Shown: positions 35,341 to 47,693 of the stretch, in pieces
Numbering within the stretch: position 1 is the stretch's first letter
Layout: each line of letters opens with the position of its first letter
Position numbers and translations under genes: made by a program
NCBI GenBank assembly: GCA_007026445.1
Contig: VDMD01000003.1
Coordinates: 806,001-870,000, forward strand
Source of the DNA: Schizophyllum amplum
Taxonomy: Eukaryota; Basidiomycota; Agaricomycetes; Agaricales; Schizophyllaceae
Length of the DNA: 64,000 nucleotides
Reading direction: 5' to 3'
The notes under the pieces: model-generated
Told to the model about the DNA's origin: nothing
Databases searched by the model: none
The model's input: only the letters and a program-made list of their open reading frames with translations

Positions 35341-35520
35341 CGCGCATACCCGGTCATCGTCGACGAAGCCGCCCGTGCGTCTACAGGCAATCTGTACATG
35401 TACCCGGAGGGCGATGTCCTCGACGCGCGAGACAAGGTCGTATGTCCGCTGTGCCATCCGTGAAAGCAGCCCAAGAAATTCATGGCCGAAGGTCTTCGAG
35501 ATCATTACGACGCGAAGTGA
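35341..35520 (+). pseudogene. Broken gene fragment with CPLC...HYDAK motif
   Basis: The frame reads VIVDEAARASTGNLYMYPEG then DVLDARDKVVCPLCHP, an in-frame TGA at about 35461, and continues in the same frame as KQPKKFMAEGLRDHYDAK to a second TGA at 35518-35520. The gene at 46.4-47.7 kb carries related sequence (LVETGDMTQFPPGYL, SSDKIVCPLC, GLAEHYTAK then TGA). Differences in the shared VCPLC codons are synonymous (CCG/CCT, CTG/CTA), which supports past coding. I call it a decayed paralogue. Confidence 0.5.
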
Positions 35521-37932
35521 ATACGCGAACGTGTCGCGGTCCTCGTTTGAGGGAGATCGATTTTTCAGTATTTTCTCTTCATGGCGCTGACTCGCGCATA
35601 CAGACACCCAGAACAGGATCTGCAGCTGCGGACTCTAAGCGTCCTTGTTTGTCGTTACATCATTATGCACATTTCGATTTCTTCCTGCGCGTCGTTGCGC
35701 ACAGGTCAGGCCGGGCTTGCTTTGGTCTTGAGCTTCATACTGCGTTGTGCCACTTCCGCATCGTACATGTACTGCTCATTTTGTATTTTCTTATGTCGTG
35801 GATATTGTCCTGTGTAGTCTACAAAAGCATACAAATGATTGTGCGGGTAAACTCGATATAGTCGTAACTCGGTCACGTATGTCATCTTCACCAGAAGGTG
35901 AGAGATGGGTTGCCCAAAAATTGCGACCTCGCAGAGGCCTTCCCCGCCGAAGCGGCACCAGTCACTCTCGAAGCATGCAGCTTCCCCCGCTGCGACACTA
36001 TCCACCGCGCGCGCTCCCCTACCTCTGCTCCCGCTAGTCAACGCGCCGCATCGACTAGACTTGCCTGGCCACCATAGCCAGCCGCTTCAGCCGGCCATGA
36101 CAGCCAGCATCCGCAGCCGGCCCTTAAGCCAGCCTCCTCTAGTTAGCAGCGCGCCTTTCACCCACGCCGCACCATGGAACCCATCTGCCGTGCCTCGCCT
36201 GTATGCCAACCGGCATGCAGCCACACGCGCGATCCACCGGTCCCCTTCAGCGCGAAACCGCCCGCTCGAGCACCCAGCTCACCTTTCCACGACGTACGGT
36301 AGCACCCGTGCCACCCTCCCTGTACGTACCACGGACCGCAGCCTCACACATCCATCCGCTCCTCGCTGACGTGCTGTTGCCACCCATATTGGCTCCCCGC
36401 CCACGGATGCCCCGCTGCGACGCACTCGAGCGCCAAGCTCTGCTGCGGCCACGCCCCAAAGAACGCTTTTGTCCCGCAGGTGCCGCAGCTTACGACGCAG
36501 CGGACGCGCGGGCAGGAGGCGCTAGGTGGCAGATTGAGCGCGCCAGGTCCTCAAAGCGGACGAACGTGCGAGGCGTCAAACAGGCCCGCGGTTGCGGGAG
36601 GCGCAAGCGCAGAGCCTCCGTGTGTGCGGTCGGGGTCTTGGCCGGTTCTGTGCTGTGAGTCGGGTGGTACACGAGGGATAGGCGGGCAAAGACCGCGCGC
36701 GCGACTGGGCTACGGTGGACAGCGAGGTCGTCCGAGCCCCGTGATGCGACGCGGAGGTAAGCTACTAACGCGCGGCAGTGCCGCAGGGGCCGTCCTGTAG
36801 GACGGTCACTTCAGTTGGGGGCGAGCTGGCGCACCAAGGAAAGCGTGCGAGGCCGCGCGCCGTTGCCGCGGCATTTCGAGGCTGTCGTGTCGCCGGTTGG
36901 TCCACAACGCCGCGCGCTGTCCTGTGATTTCCTGTTCGTATCCCGCGCGCTGTGATCTGCACCGCTCGTCGCACCCGCACCCCCGCGAGGCCAGAGGGTT
37001 CTGAAGCGCTAGGCGCTTACGGCGATCGACTCCCCAAATTTCACCGTTTGGACGCCCGCCTGCGCGGACGTCCTGGAGGGTCCGAAGACCAGGCCGATGG
37101 CACCCTGTGTGTAGTATCTCATGTGCCCGCACCCGCGTTCGTCATCATAACACGCTAGCCGGACGAAAGAGGCGCAAGCGCCGTACGGAGTCCGGTCACC
37201 AGCATCCAGCGTGCGCTGTGCGAGAGTCCTCCACGCGCGCCAACGTCGCCCCATGAGGACGTGTCTCTAGTTGCGGCTTCCACGCGGACCGAGCAGCCGA
37301 CAGGACCACTGGCATTTCCGGCGTCGTGCGCGCCCTCCGCCAGCGCAGAGCACCGACGTAGAAGGGCGAGACACGACACAGGCCGTAGTTTGTGCGGGCC
37401 GACTGCAACGGAATCGCGGGCTCCCAGAAACCGCCACGTGCCGGAGACGCGATGGGGGAGGAGGCTGGCGGCGCTTCGCCGGACGATATTGCACTGTCAC
37501 TGGTGTACATGGTGATGCGGTCCGAGACGAGGCGGGAGCGGGCGGGACACAAAGGAGGGTGCACACGGCCAAGTGCTCTTAGGGTTAGATGTGATTCCGG
37601 GTGGGGAATGCATCGTGTCGGCCGAAGGCAAGGGTTTGAGCAGCGACTGTAGTGCAGCAACGCGCGGGAGCAAGAGACCTAGAGCGTTGAAGGTCGGGAT
37701 AGACGCGGGTGAGCAGCTGGTCGACAAGATGACCGTCGAAGACAAAATGAAAGGAGACGCGTCGAAATAAGACGCGTGTGTCACAGTCACGTGACTCTCC
37801 GATCAAACTCGTGACAGATCGATCAATACTGTGACATCAGTTGAACTTCGTCTTTTTGGACGAGAACAAGTGCAAGGCGCTCGCGTTTGGAGCTTGCGAT
37901 GGCTCTGAACATTGAAATTACGCCGTAAAAAG

Positions 37933-38018
37933 CTCCTCGGCGGGGAGTCGAACCCCGCTCTCCCGCGGGCCCTCAGGGAAATGACAGGCGGGTGTACTAA
38001 CCGATATACTACCGGGGA
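37933..38018 (-). tRNA. tRNA-Asp (GTC) with a 14 nt intron
   Basis: On the minus strand the cloverleaf reads TCCCCGG (acceptor), a D arm GTAT/GTAC, anticodon stem CCCGC/GCGGG with loop CTGTCA, and T arm CGGGG-TTCGACT-CCCCG, then CCGAGGA and discriminator G. The box B sequence GGTTCGACTCC is canonical. An intron (37968-37981, TTTCCCTGAGGGCC) lies one base 3' of the anticodon, the standard place. A run of five T follows immediately, as expected for a Pol III terminator. One acceptor pair is a C4-A69 mismatch. Confidence 0.9.
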
Positions 38019-40271
38019 CCTGTAAGGTGCAGAGCTTTTGCTCTTTTCTCGGCGACGCAAGCGCAATATCTGAGTATATCACCGCTGCAAAGATGAAGAA
38101 ACAAGCGCATCCTGGGAGTCGGCGGTAGACAGTACAAATGTGGTTACAGTCTCTAGTATGAGCCCGAATGTGGCTACGCGATCACGACGAGGTGCAGAGT
38201 AACATCGAGGCTTCAAGCTTCAAGAGGTACGTGGCTATTGTAGTCACCCTCCATCACACGTATTATGTGGACGAAGCTGGTTGACTGACGCGTGAAACAG
38301 GATGAATTGCGATTGCAAGACGTGCGACAGGACTATCTATGTAATGCAAGAACGGAGGGAACTGGCCGCCGGTGATAACATCGGGCGATAGAAGGCAAAC
38401 ATCTGAGATAGAAACATACAAACATAGACGAGCGGATAGACGCTATGGACGAGCATGACGGGACATGGGAAATATACTGATGATGGGCGCAGTACACTGA
38501 CGCGGTGGGGATATGAAGGTGAGGACAGGGATTGCGGCCATGTGAGAGAACGTGGTAGAGACAGCGATGAATGTGGGCATTGCGCGGTCGAAGAGAGGTG
38601 AGATGAAGTTGAGGGATGGCTATATGAAGTTAGGCGAGGCAAAACGGGGCGCACAGAGTGAGATTCCGTCGTGGGAGGCTGGGAGACAAGCTCATAGAAC
38701 GTTCATACGATACGGAAACCGCAGGTCAGGAGGAAGGCCGCTGGCGCGAGAAGAACGACGGGCGCCATATACGATACGTATCTCGATAGAATCGGGCTCC
38801 GATGCAACGGATATATCGCGATCATTGACCAGAGCTGTAACAAAGCCAGGCTGAGTACGATACGCCGAGGGGGGCGAAGGCGCTGCGTTAGGTCGAGCGG
38901 TGGAGGCGGTGAGAGGGGTGTGGGAGACGATCGGCGAAACTAGAAGCATTAAGTATGAGAATCAAGGACCGCTTTCGGCAGTGAAGGACATTCCCAACAA
39001 CATGGGTGGGAATGATAGTAGCATTGCGCCTCGCACCAAGGCACTTCCGCAGGTGAGCGGTGCACCCACGAAAAGCACGGGATAAGGCAAGGTTATACAG
39101 AGGATCACTGGACGAGTCGATCGGCACCATATACGTTTCCTTGAAGATCGGGTTCGATAGAGAGGCAGCTGCCGCGTGAGAGCGAGAGGCAGCCTGATCG
39201 ACATTAGGTTCGTTACTGATCCTAGCGCTGGGTCTTGAGTCGAAGTCGGTCGGGATCAAGTGAGGCTGACCATGCTGCTTGCCACTCTTCCGCCCACTGC
39301 ATGGCCGGCAGCCGGAGTACAACAGACGTTCGTAAGATGAAGGAAGCATGGACGAACGACCACGAAGACCGCGGAGTCGTCTGGCTGCCGACGAGACAAG
39401 AGATTCTGCTAACAAGGAAGGCCCAAGATGTGGACACTAAACGTGTCAAGCACCAGTGTACCGTCCGTAGAAGCGCGCAAAGCATGCGGTGGGCGTGCGG
39501 TGGGCTTGCAGTGTAGCGCTGCCGGCTCGATGAAGGGCCTACTGTCCAGTAGGAGATCTGAGTTGACCTTCGTATGACGAGGTGTGCCGATATACTTTTC
39601 GGACTTCAAACAGCCGGACGAGCAAACACAACGAGCGCCTAGGGGTGTTTGCGCCACAGAACTGGGATGGAAGCCGTAAAAGGTGACAAAAGAAAGCAAA
39701 GTCCGAATTGGGCAAGCGGGTTCATTTGATCAGCATATATACATAGGGGCGCCCACCCAGGTTTTCCTCCGCGCTCACTGCTGCTCGCTTCGACGCCGCG
39801 GGTTTCCTGCTGCTCAACGTTCTCGCCGTCCTTGACAGACACCAGGACGTCGCCCACCGCAGATCTGCCCGCAAGGTCCACGTCCGGTGCATTGAAACAG
39901 CCGGACGCACATGCGACTTTGGCTTTGATTGCTCTGAGAACTATTACGCGCGAGCGCAACGACCGCGACGCCCACCCTTTTGCCCGAGGACAATCGCGCG
40001 ATGCAGCGAAGCGGGGGAAACGAAATGCGGGCAGACAGCCACAGCGGCGCAGGCCACGGAGGTGCGTCCTCGTACCTTTTGCTTCCGAACTAGCCAACTG
40101 AACCCCGCTGATGGTGCGACAGGCAGCGCTGACCGGAATTTGCCATCTCCGCGCACCAACACATGGCTCTTCTCGGCCCAGGACCCCAGCCAGCCTACTA
40201 CTATATCTTCTGCATCTTCCTCTAAAACCACCACTGACTCTGCTCCCGCCCATCTCTTGACATCGTCCTCC
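38019..40271. other. Intergenic region between tRNA-Asp and the Zn2Cys6 gene
   Basis: Frames at 38552-39516 on both strands are short and lack domains. The minus-strand frame at 39639-40346 runs antisense into the first exon of the regulator and looks like a GC shadow. The last few hundred bases should hold the promoter of the regulator. Confidence 0.4.
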
Positions 40272-43200
40272 ATGATCGGCCCCGGGCCCTCCTACTACGA
40301 TCCAGAGGCCGCTCAGCAGCATGCGCAGGTCCACAACTACCAGCACTGGATCGACTCATACGGCCGACCGCAGGAAGACCTTCACCAGCTTCCGCAACAG
40401 CTGCAGCATAGGCACCACCACCAGCAACAGCGCCAGCAGCAGCCATCACCGCGCGAACTCGCTTACCAACAACAGCACACGTATGGCGTCCCAGGCTACG
40501 GCGTTGACGCATCACCGGGCAGCACGGGTTCCCTCGGACATTACCCTTCAGCGGGCTACCCTCAGCAGCCTCTTCCCTCTCATCAGCAGACACGCTCGCA
40601 GCCCCCGCCATCCGACATGTTCCCTTTCTTCCCCACCGATGTTGCGCAGCCCTTCGGCAACCAATTTCCTGCCCAGGACTACCATGCCCTGAGCGCCAGC
40701 GCCTCCGCCGTCCCCAGCCCCACCTCTTGGGCCGACGCTGACGCCGCTTTTCGAGGTCCGCCCATGGGCCGCACAGTCTCCGCGGGCCACGCGCCCGCCA
40801 ACGTCACCGGGCCCGTCACTGGCGCACGAGGCGCCGCGCCCCCCGCTCAGCCGAACAAGCGCAAGCGCGCCCGCAAGACGCCCGAGCGCGCTGGCAATTC
40901 TGTGGAGAGTGATAGCGATAGCGACGACGATTTTGGCGAGCGCCCCGCCTTCACTGGCGGGATAAGCGTTGGCATGGGCGGTCTTGGCGTGAAGGGGCAG
41001 AGGCAGAACTCGAGCCGTCTGTGAGTGCCAGCGTCCTGCTTTTATGTTGCGCCGCTCACCCACATCTGTTTCTCCGAATCCTCCTGTTCTGTGTGTTTTC
41101 GTGGTCACGTTGCACATCTGGAACCTCGATATCGCACTATCGTCTACCGGCCTGCCACCTTCCGGTGATGTGAACCCTTGGCGCTCATACCGGCGATGAA
41201 CCATCCGGTGCCCTGCTTGCCTCTGCGACCCGCGCTCTACGATACCTTACGACGATGTGCTGGCAGTCCGGGCGCATGTACCCACTGCAAGAAGCTCAAG
41301 GTGCGTGGGCGCGTCCTGAATCGCAGTCGTCGTTCACGAAGCTGATGAGCGATGTCTAGATGAAGTGCGAGTTCAAGAAGAACGAGAACACATGCAAGCG
41401 CTGCCAGTCGGGCGGGCATGTCTGCATCGTCGAGGGGCGCAAGCCACGAACTGCACCGAAGTGAGTGAGCTCTCGACTTTATCTCGTTTGCGCTGGTCCG
41501 TTTTTATATCCTGCCCGTTCTCGCTTCCTTCGCCTTTGTATTCCTTTTCTCTGCTGCGCACCTCACGTCGGCATTTCTCGACGTCGGCGTGTTCATCTCC
41601 GTCCATCGTCGTCGGCGCCAATCTCCGGCGATTGGCCATGACCTGCTCTGAATCACATGACTGTTCGTATTCGCACACTGCCGAGTCTTTCCCACGATCC
41701 CTTCCCCACGTTCACCCTCTCAATTGACCAACGGTCAACGTTCAACCTCCGCTAGCCATTCGACTTCTCGGTATCGCCGTGAAGCTGTGCTGTTTCTGAG
41801 CTCCGTAATGCGGTGCTGCTTTCGTCGTATCGTCGGAAGGCTGTGTGGTTGTCTTACGCCGCGCCCTGGTTTCGCACCCCACGCCCCCCAGTTGTGTTGC
41901 ACCGCCAGGCATGACCGCCTGGTACTGTCTAATCCGAGGGGCGATGCTTGCTCACTGGAGTCGGCGTGCATCTGTGCCGGTCGGGGTACTGGAGACGCGT
42001 TGCGCGGTCGGGCATCCCGGCGACGCAAAGGTGGTGATGGTGGATCACCGGAGAGCGCGCCCACATTGGCCTTGTGCTGTGGCCGGCGGTGTACCGGCTC
42101 AAGGCCTCAGACGCACAGTCGGAAGAACGGATACCACACAGAAACAGGCCTCGTGTGGAGATGTTCAGTTTCCGGCGGCTGCGGGATTGCCACGTTCCGC
42201 CCTACCTGTGGTGTTCCCGAGAAGCAAGGTGTACCTGCGGGGCTTTATATGGCTGAGGTAGCTGGGGGCGTTTTGCACGGCCTCTCCTCTTCCATTGGGG
42301 CTAATTTGGGCTTCTGTTTGTTCTTCGTCCTTCGGATCTTTTGCTTTCACGCATCGCACATCGCTATGGACTCGGACTCACCTTTTTGCCACAGCAAACG
42401 CGAGTATCTGCTCGCTCAAATTCGACAGAAGGACGCCATCATCGAGTCGTTGTTGAAGCAGGTGCGCCACAACCTCTTTTCGGCATGTCTAGCCCTCCGG
42501 CATACGCTTCGCACCCAAACCATTTTCGGTGTCCACCCTTCGACTCTCACATTCGTACGCACTTCGCATACGACATCTGCCGCCCATTCACCTGCCTCTC
42601 TGTCTCCATCTACATAGCGCTTATCATGTTCCTCTCAGCTGCACAACCCATACATCGCCACACCGCTATCGATCGCATCTTACCGCATGGCGACGTCCCC
42701 ATCAGACTCGAACAACAAGAACATACTCGCGTGGCTTGACCGCCTACAAGCGAGCGTGCAGTCGAATGGGGCCACCATCAAAGCTGCGAACGAGGCTAGC
42801 AAGAATGGCGGCCGTGAGACAAGTATACAGAATGCCGGCGAGAAGGGCGGTGCGGGTGCATTTGTGCTCGACGTCCGCGCGGCGACGCGTGACGAGGGTG
42901 AAGAGTCCGACGAGGAGTATAGTGGCGGCAGGTCAGTCTTGAGATTCACCGTGCAGTATTACTGTCCTCACATTGCGCGCAGAGACGGCGAGGAGAGCGA
43001 CGACGACGATGACGACACCTCCGACGGCAAGATGCAGAATCTCCCCGATATGCATGTGCCACTCGGTTTGATTGCGAACCTCAGTTTGAGCAACAACACC
43101 AAGAACACCAAAGGCGCGCGCAAGAACGCAACGGAGGATACGGCCACCTTGGAAGAGGATGACCTGGATGACGACAATGTGGTATGTTCTGCGCTGGCGC

Positions 43201-45730
43201 GCTTCTTTGTGTGAAGCTGACTGTCTCGCTTCAGGGCGTGGCGAACGAGACGTATTTCATGCCAGGTACGGCTTTCCTCGAGCCGGTGTCAATGGCCGTC
43301 TCAACGTTGGCTCTCAGGACCAGCGACGGATCTAGGCAAGCGTGCGATGCTCATCGAGCAACATAGTCCGCCGGAGATTCTTGTTCATGGTTTGGTTGCG
43401 CCTGAAGACGTGGACAAGTTGTTCGACATGTAAGTGCGACGATCTAATGCCAGACGTTGGTGCTGACATACGCTGTGAAGATTCTACAACAAGCTTAACG
43501 TACGTTTCCACATCAGAACAGTGGGCGCCACTGACGCTGTTGTAACAGCCGTTCATATCACTCTTGGACCCTGTCCTGCATACGCCTGCTCTGACCTTCG
43601 CGCGGTGTCCGTTCTTGTTCACCGTTAGTGAGTGCAAATCTTGTTTACATCTTTTCCAGAAGCTAAAACAATTGTCAGTCTGTGCTATATCATCGCGATA
43701 CTACACAGAGAAGTCAGAAATCTATCCCATCGCAATGCACTTCGCCAAGCACTCGGCCGCGACTGCACTCATCGACGGATGGAAGTCCGTCGAGCTCTGC
43801 CAGGCGTACATCTTGATGAGCATCTATGCGATGCCTGCGCGTCGGTGGGAGGAGGACCGCTCGTGGCTGTACACTGGTCTGGCCATCCGCATCGCAACGG
43901 ACTTGAACCTGCACCAAGTGTCAACCGCAAGGCCTAGCAGCGAGCGGCAGGAGCGTGAGATCCTGAACCGAACGCGCGTGTGGCTGATCTGCTTCAACTT
44001 GGACCGCTCGACGGCGACGCAGTTTGGGAAGCCTTCGACGATCAAGGAGGATTAGTGAGTGCTATGTCGTCGTCAATGCGCAGTGGTTGATGATCAGTAG
44101 TATCGTCCAACATGCGAAAGATTGGTACAAGAAGTCGAAGTACAATCTGAACGTGAGTTCGTCCCGATTGTAAATATCACCCAGATCTGACCCGAATTCC
44201 AGCACGATGTCCATCTTTGTGCGTACAACGCGTTACTCCGGATCATCGCCAAGTTCCATGAAGAGGTCTTCTCGGACACGTCGTCCGCGACGGGGCTGAA
44301 CAGAGTGCGCGCCACAAAATGCTTATTACTGGGCAAGCGCACTGACGGCCGATTACAGCGCCTGGACTTCCGCTCAGTGACGCTCAGGCATGATGAGCAT
44401 CTCGCTCACTACCATGAGGAGTGGGCGAAGATCTTCAAGGAAGAGTCCGACCACTCAGGTGAGGCGGTCGGTGATATTAGTTGATTCGCCGAAGCTGACT
44501 TGCGGCCCTGCAGACTCGAGCTCTGAGTTCAGATGCTTGCTTCTGCCTTTGTGAGCGACCTCTCCTCATGTGCCCACACGCACTGACGTTGTTTACAGCC
44601 TCGTCAATTACTCCCGTCTCGTTATGTTCTCGTTCGGGTTCCAGCAGGCCTACCAACGGGGTATCAAGCCCGGAGATCAGAATGACCAGGTTTTCTTCTC
44701 CAAGGTGAGGATTCGTTGTCCCTTGCTGTGCTGTTGCTTATGATGCTGCAGTGTCTTGAGTCTGCCAAGGCCGTCATCCATAACATGGTCGACAAGTTGG
44801 CGCCCAGCGGGTACATGCGCTATGCTCCGGACGGTCACTTCATCTTCGCATCGTTCGCGTCCGCTTTCTTGCTCAAGGTGAGATGATGGCCCTACTTCTC
44901 TTTCCTAGACTTGATTTGACTGACTGGCGATCCAGCTCCTCCGTCCCGAGTTCTCGTCACTGCTCGCGAAGGAACAGGAAAACGACATCTTCGACCTGAT
45001 CGGCCGCCTCATTCAAACCTTGAGCTCTCCGGACATCGCCATCGACGACCGTCACACGCCCAAGCTATACGCCCGTTTCCTTGCAGGTCTGCTCTCTCGC
45101 CATCGCCGTGACGGCGCGACCATTGGCCGTCTTCACACCCAGCCGCCGCCCTCGCAGCGAGGAGCGTCTGGTCCTGGGGGCTCGTCGGGCGCGGGAGACG
45201 TGCCAGGCTCTGGCTCTTCTAGCAGCTTTACCACAGCGGAGTCTGGCACCGGTCAGAACTCGACCGCCAGCCTGTTCTCGCAGTTCACGACGCTGAACAA
45301 CAAAGCAGTGGAGAAGAGCTCGAGCACGCCGGTCTATCGGCCCGAGGCGGCTTATGGCATGGGTGGCGCGCCGATACAATTCAGCAGCGACTTCGAGATG
45401 CTAGAGATGAGCGGGGGCGTCGCGGACGAGGACATGCTCGCGACGATGCAGGCGCTGAAGAATCCGGCGTGGTGGGAGGGGATGTTGATGCCTGGGTACG
45501 TCTTCGTGGTGTCAGTTTGGGTATTTGTAAATTCATCGACGTCTGATAGGTTCTCCTGGCCGGAGTCGAACTCGCCGGCGCCATCGAGCAGCCATAGTCA
45601 TCCGACGCCAGCATCACCGGCATACAATATGCAGCAGCCGGCGTCGCCGGCGGCCAGTTTCTTGAGCAATGTTCCCGGGCTGCACGGAGGGTTCAGCATG
45701 TTTCACGCGGCGCAGGTCCCGCTGCATTGA
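40272..45730 (+). CDS. Zn(II)2Cys6 fungal-specific transcription factor
   Basis: Start ATG at 40272 gives MIGPGPSYYDPEAAQQHAQV. The first 250 residues are Gln/His/Pro-rich, with a basic KRKRARKTPERA and acidic SDSDSDDD patch. The binuclear cluster spans two exons, ACTHCKKLK then MKCEFKKNENTCKRCQSGGH with VC, spacing C2C6C8C2C6C. An intron of about 925 nt separates it from the coiled coil KREYLLAQIRQKDAIIESLL. The fungal_trans-like region follows: EDVDKLFDIFYNKLNPFISL, ICAISSRYYTE, SVELCQAYILMSIYAMPAR, TGLAIRIATDLNLHQV, NRTRVWLICFNLDRSTATQF and GKPSTIKED. The C-terminus is Ser-rich (to PLH at 45730). About 15 exons. Target genes are unknown. Confidence 0.88.
42244..42368 (+). promoter_or_regulatory. 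Possible internal promoter in the long intron
   Basis: TTTATAT (42244-42250) is followed by a C/T-rich leader and an ATG at 42366. That ATG opens MDSDSPFCHSKREYLL, in frame with the exon encoding the coiled coil of the regulator. The region precedes the CACAG acceptor (about 42391) of the 925 nt intron. Transcription from here would make a protein with dimerisation and regulatory regions but no zinc cluster. Confidence 0.4.
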
Positions 45731-46445
45731 GGGAGTCCTGTGTCGTTGAGGGCATTCCTCCGTGAGCTTCATCATGGTACACCTTGTTCTTTATGCTGCA
45801 CTCTGTTGAAGCAGCAGTACCGTCGCTGCCTGGCTTCAGCGACATCGTCATCTGGCAATGAATTTTACTCTATTGATGTACTAGTATTTCCCGCTCTGCT
45901 TTGTTGCGTAGTTAGCTGTATTTTGTATGTATCCGAATAATGCATGTTTGTAGGCCATCCACCAATGGAGCTTGAAGCTTTGAAGTCTGAAGCCCGATGG
46001 GAGAATATACGTTGCTGTTGCGTGTGACAGACGCAGATGTCCCCTTTTGGCAGCTCTTGTCTTCAACGTTCAACGTTCAACCTTCATATTTGCTAAATCT
46101 TCTTGTCAACAGTTGTCATTCACGTACAGGGCCTTCCATCGCGCATGGCGCATGCCTCTTTCTGAATCTCAAGGTCATGCCTGCTGGTGCTACCGTTTCT
46201 GCAATGCCCCGGGGAGGGTGCGCCTGTCATGTTGGCATGTACCTACTCTTAACTACGCTGCGAGTCCCTTTGTCTCTCTGCCTCTCGAAAACACCATGGA
46301 ATCAAGATCTCGAACATTTGTAGATCCGACACAACTGCTGGGACCCTTGCACTGCATCTTCGAGCCTCGCAACTTAAACTAGTCCGTTTTCAATGGTTTT
46401 CGAGACACGTGCCTCCGACGTCGCGGTCACGTTTGCGCGTATACC
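45731..46445. other. Intergenic region, possible short upstream frame
   Basis: An ATG near 46297 opens a 28-codon frame (MESRSRTFVDPTQLLGPL) that stops before the F-box-like gene. It might be an upstream frame in that gene's leader. Nothing else is supported. Confidence 0.3.
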
Positions 46446-47693
46446 TTGTTCGACAACGCGGATCAGCGCGCCAGGCTCCTGAATGGAGGCCGGACGCTAT
46501 TCCAGACTGTGGTGGCGTATCTGGCTCGCCCTTTCCTGTTTCCCACCACCGTGAGTCCTGCCGCATCCTCCTCCTCCTCCTCCTCCTCCTCCTACTCTCC
46601 TCCTCCTGTGCGTAATCTCCTCTCGCCATGATCAGGGTTCCGGGGCGTACGACGGTGCTTCACTCCCGCTCTGCAACTCCACTTCCGATCCTAGTGGCCG
46701 CAGGACCAAACTCTTCGAAATGCCTGTCGAGATCATAGAAATAGTGCGTCTTTGTACCACTCCTCTTTTCTTCGCGTCTACATTCCTATCCGTTCCTCGC
46801 CGAGGGCGTGGTAAACTCTGTTTTCTGACGCGCATATACCCAGCTTTTGACCAGATGTAGTCCCTGCGATCTCACGGTCCTTCGCCGAGTCTGCCGCTTG
46901 CTCAGGGTGTTTCTGGACAACCGCCAAGAGATATGGGAGGCAGCGAGGGACAGTGTCGCGAAACTCGATCAACCTGGTGCTCCGCATGGTCGGGTTGTGG
47001 ATGAGTCGCAGTGGGCAAAATACGTCTTCACTGGGCCTGTGAGTCTGTAATTTATATTTGCTCTATCTTTCCTTGATTGTCTTCAGGTCAGGGGGGAAAG
47101 GCTCAAGAATGGCTCTGACTTTACGAAGTCGAACTGGACAGAGATTTACGAGAAGAGGTGGCTCCAGATTTACAAGAAGAATCTGCGAGCGTACGCCGCA
47201 TGTTCCCTTGCCTGAAAAAGCGATACTCATATATGTTATCAGGATCGACTGCTTCGTTTCCTGGGAATGTCCAGATATAGGCCAGGATGAGAGAATCTCG
47301 CGTGTTAGGTTTTTCTTGCGTCTTCCCGCGTGCATCATCCTATTTGAGACTTTCTGTCGTGATCTCAAAGTCATTGACTATCATTGTACGTCGCGTCTCG
47401 CTACTCAATGTGCCGTGCTCAATCCCTTATCAGCCTTTGTGGTTGTGCACGACGCCATAATGCATCAAACAAAGCTTGTCGAAACGGGAGATATGACCCA
47501 GTTCCCGCCGGGCTACCTGATCAGCAGTTCCGACAAGATCGTATGTCCTCTATGCCCCAAGAAGTGGGAGGATATCTGTCGGCTTTCATCGCCTGCTACA
47601 CCCATCCGGCAGCTTCCCAAGTCAAAGAGGTAAAAGCTGCTGGCCTCGCGGATTGAGGTAAGGGGGCTCGCCGAGCACTACACAGCGAAGTGA
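46446..47693 (+). CDS. F-box-like protein with C-terminal CPLC...HYTAK motif, boundaries uncertain
   Basis: An exon ending ARPFLFPTT meets a GTGAGT donor; the intron carries a (TCC)n tract and ends GATCAG. The next exon, GSGAYDGASLPLC to KLFEMPVEIIE, joins LLTRCSPCDLTVLRRVCRLL and RVFLDNRQEIWEAARDS, an F-box-like helix set (adaptor of SCF ubiquitin ligases). Further exons read WAKYVFTGP then VRGERLKNGSDFTKSNWTEI and YEKRWLQIYKKNLR. The 3' part encodes VVVHDAIMHQTKLVETGDMT and SSDKIVCPLCPKK, and ends GLAEHYTAK before TGA at 47691-47693. I could not join every 3' exon in frame, and no ATG is clear at the start (46446 is TTG), so the gene may be partly decayed. Confidence 0.45.
46566..46594. repeat. 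(TCC)n microsatellite in an intron
   Basis: About ten TCC units lie within the first intron of the F-box-like gene, upstream of its GATCAG acceptor, where they lengthen the polypyrimidine stretch. Confidence 0.85.

Larger units (their letters stand above)
30548..37932. other. Gene-poor 7.4 kb region
   Basis: No convincing protein gene was found. Open frames on both strands are short or mutually overlapping, and lack domains or consistent introns. The region contains a three-copy tandem repeat (31748-32473), an orphan TATA/leader (33111-33320), a 56-codon frame (34905-35075) and a broken gene fragment (35341-35520). The part from about 36 to 37.8 kb is GC-rich and also without a supported gene. 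A plus-strand frame at 37573-37770 (start not ATG) has a protein-like look but no known domain. I would treat the region as an accumulation of decayed sequence. Confidence 0.5.

Noticed and set aside
39639..40346. 235-codon minus-strand frame overlapping the start of the Zn2Cys6 gene
   Set aside because: It is antisense to a clear coding exon and a promoter, has no domain, and reflects GC-rich codon bias on the opposite strand.
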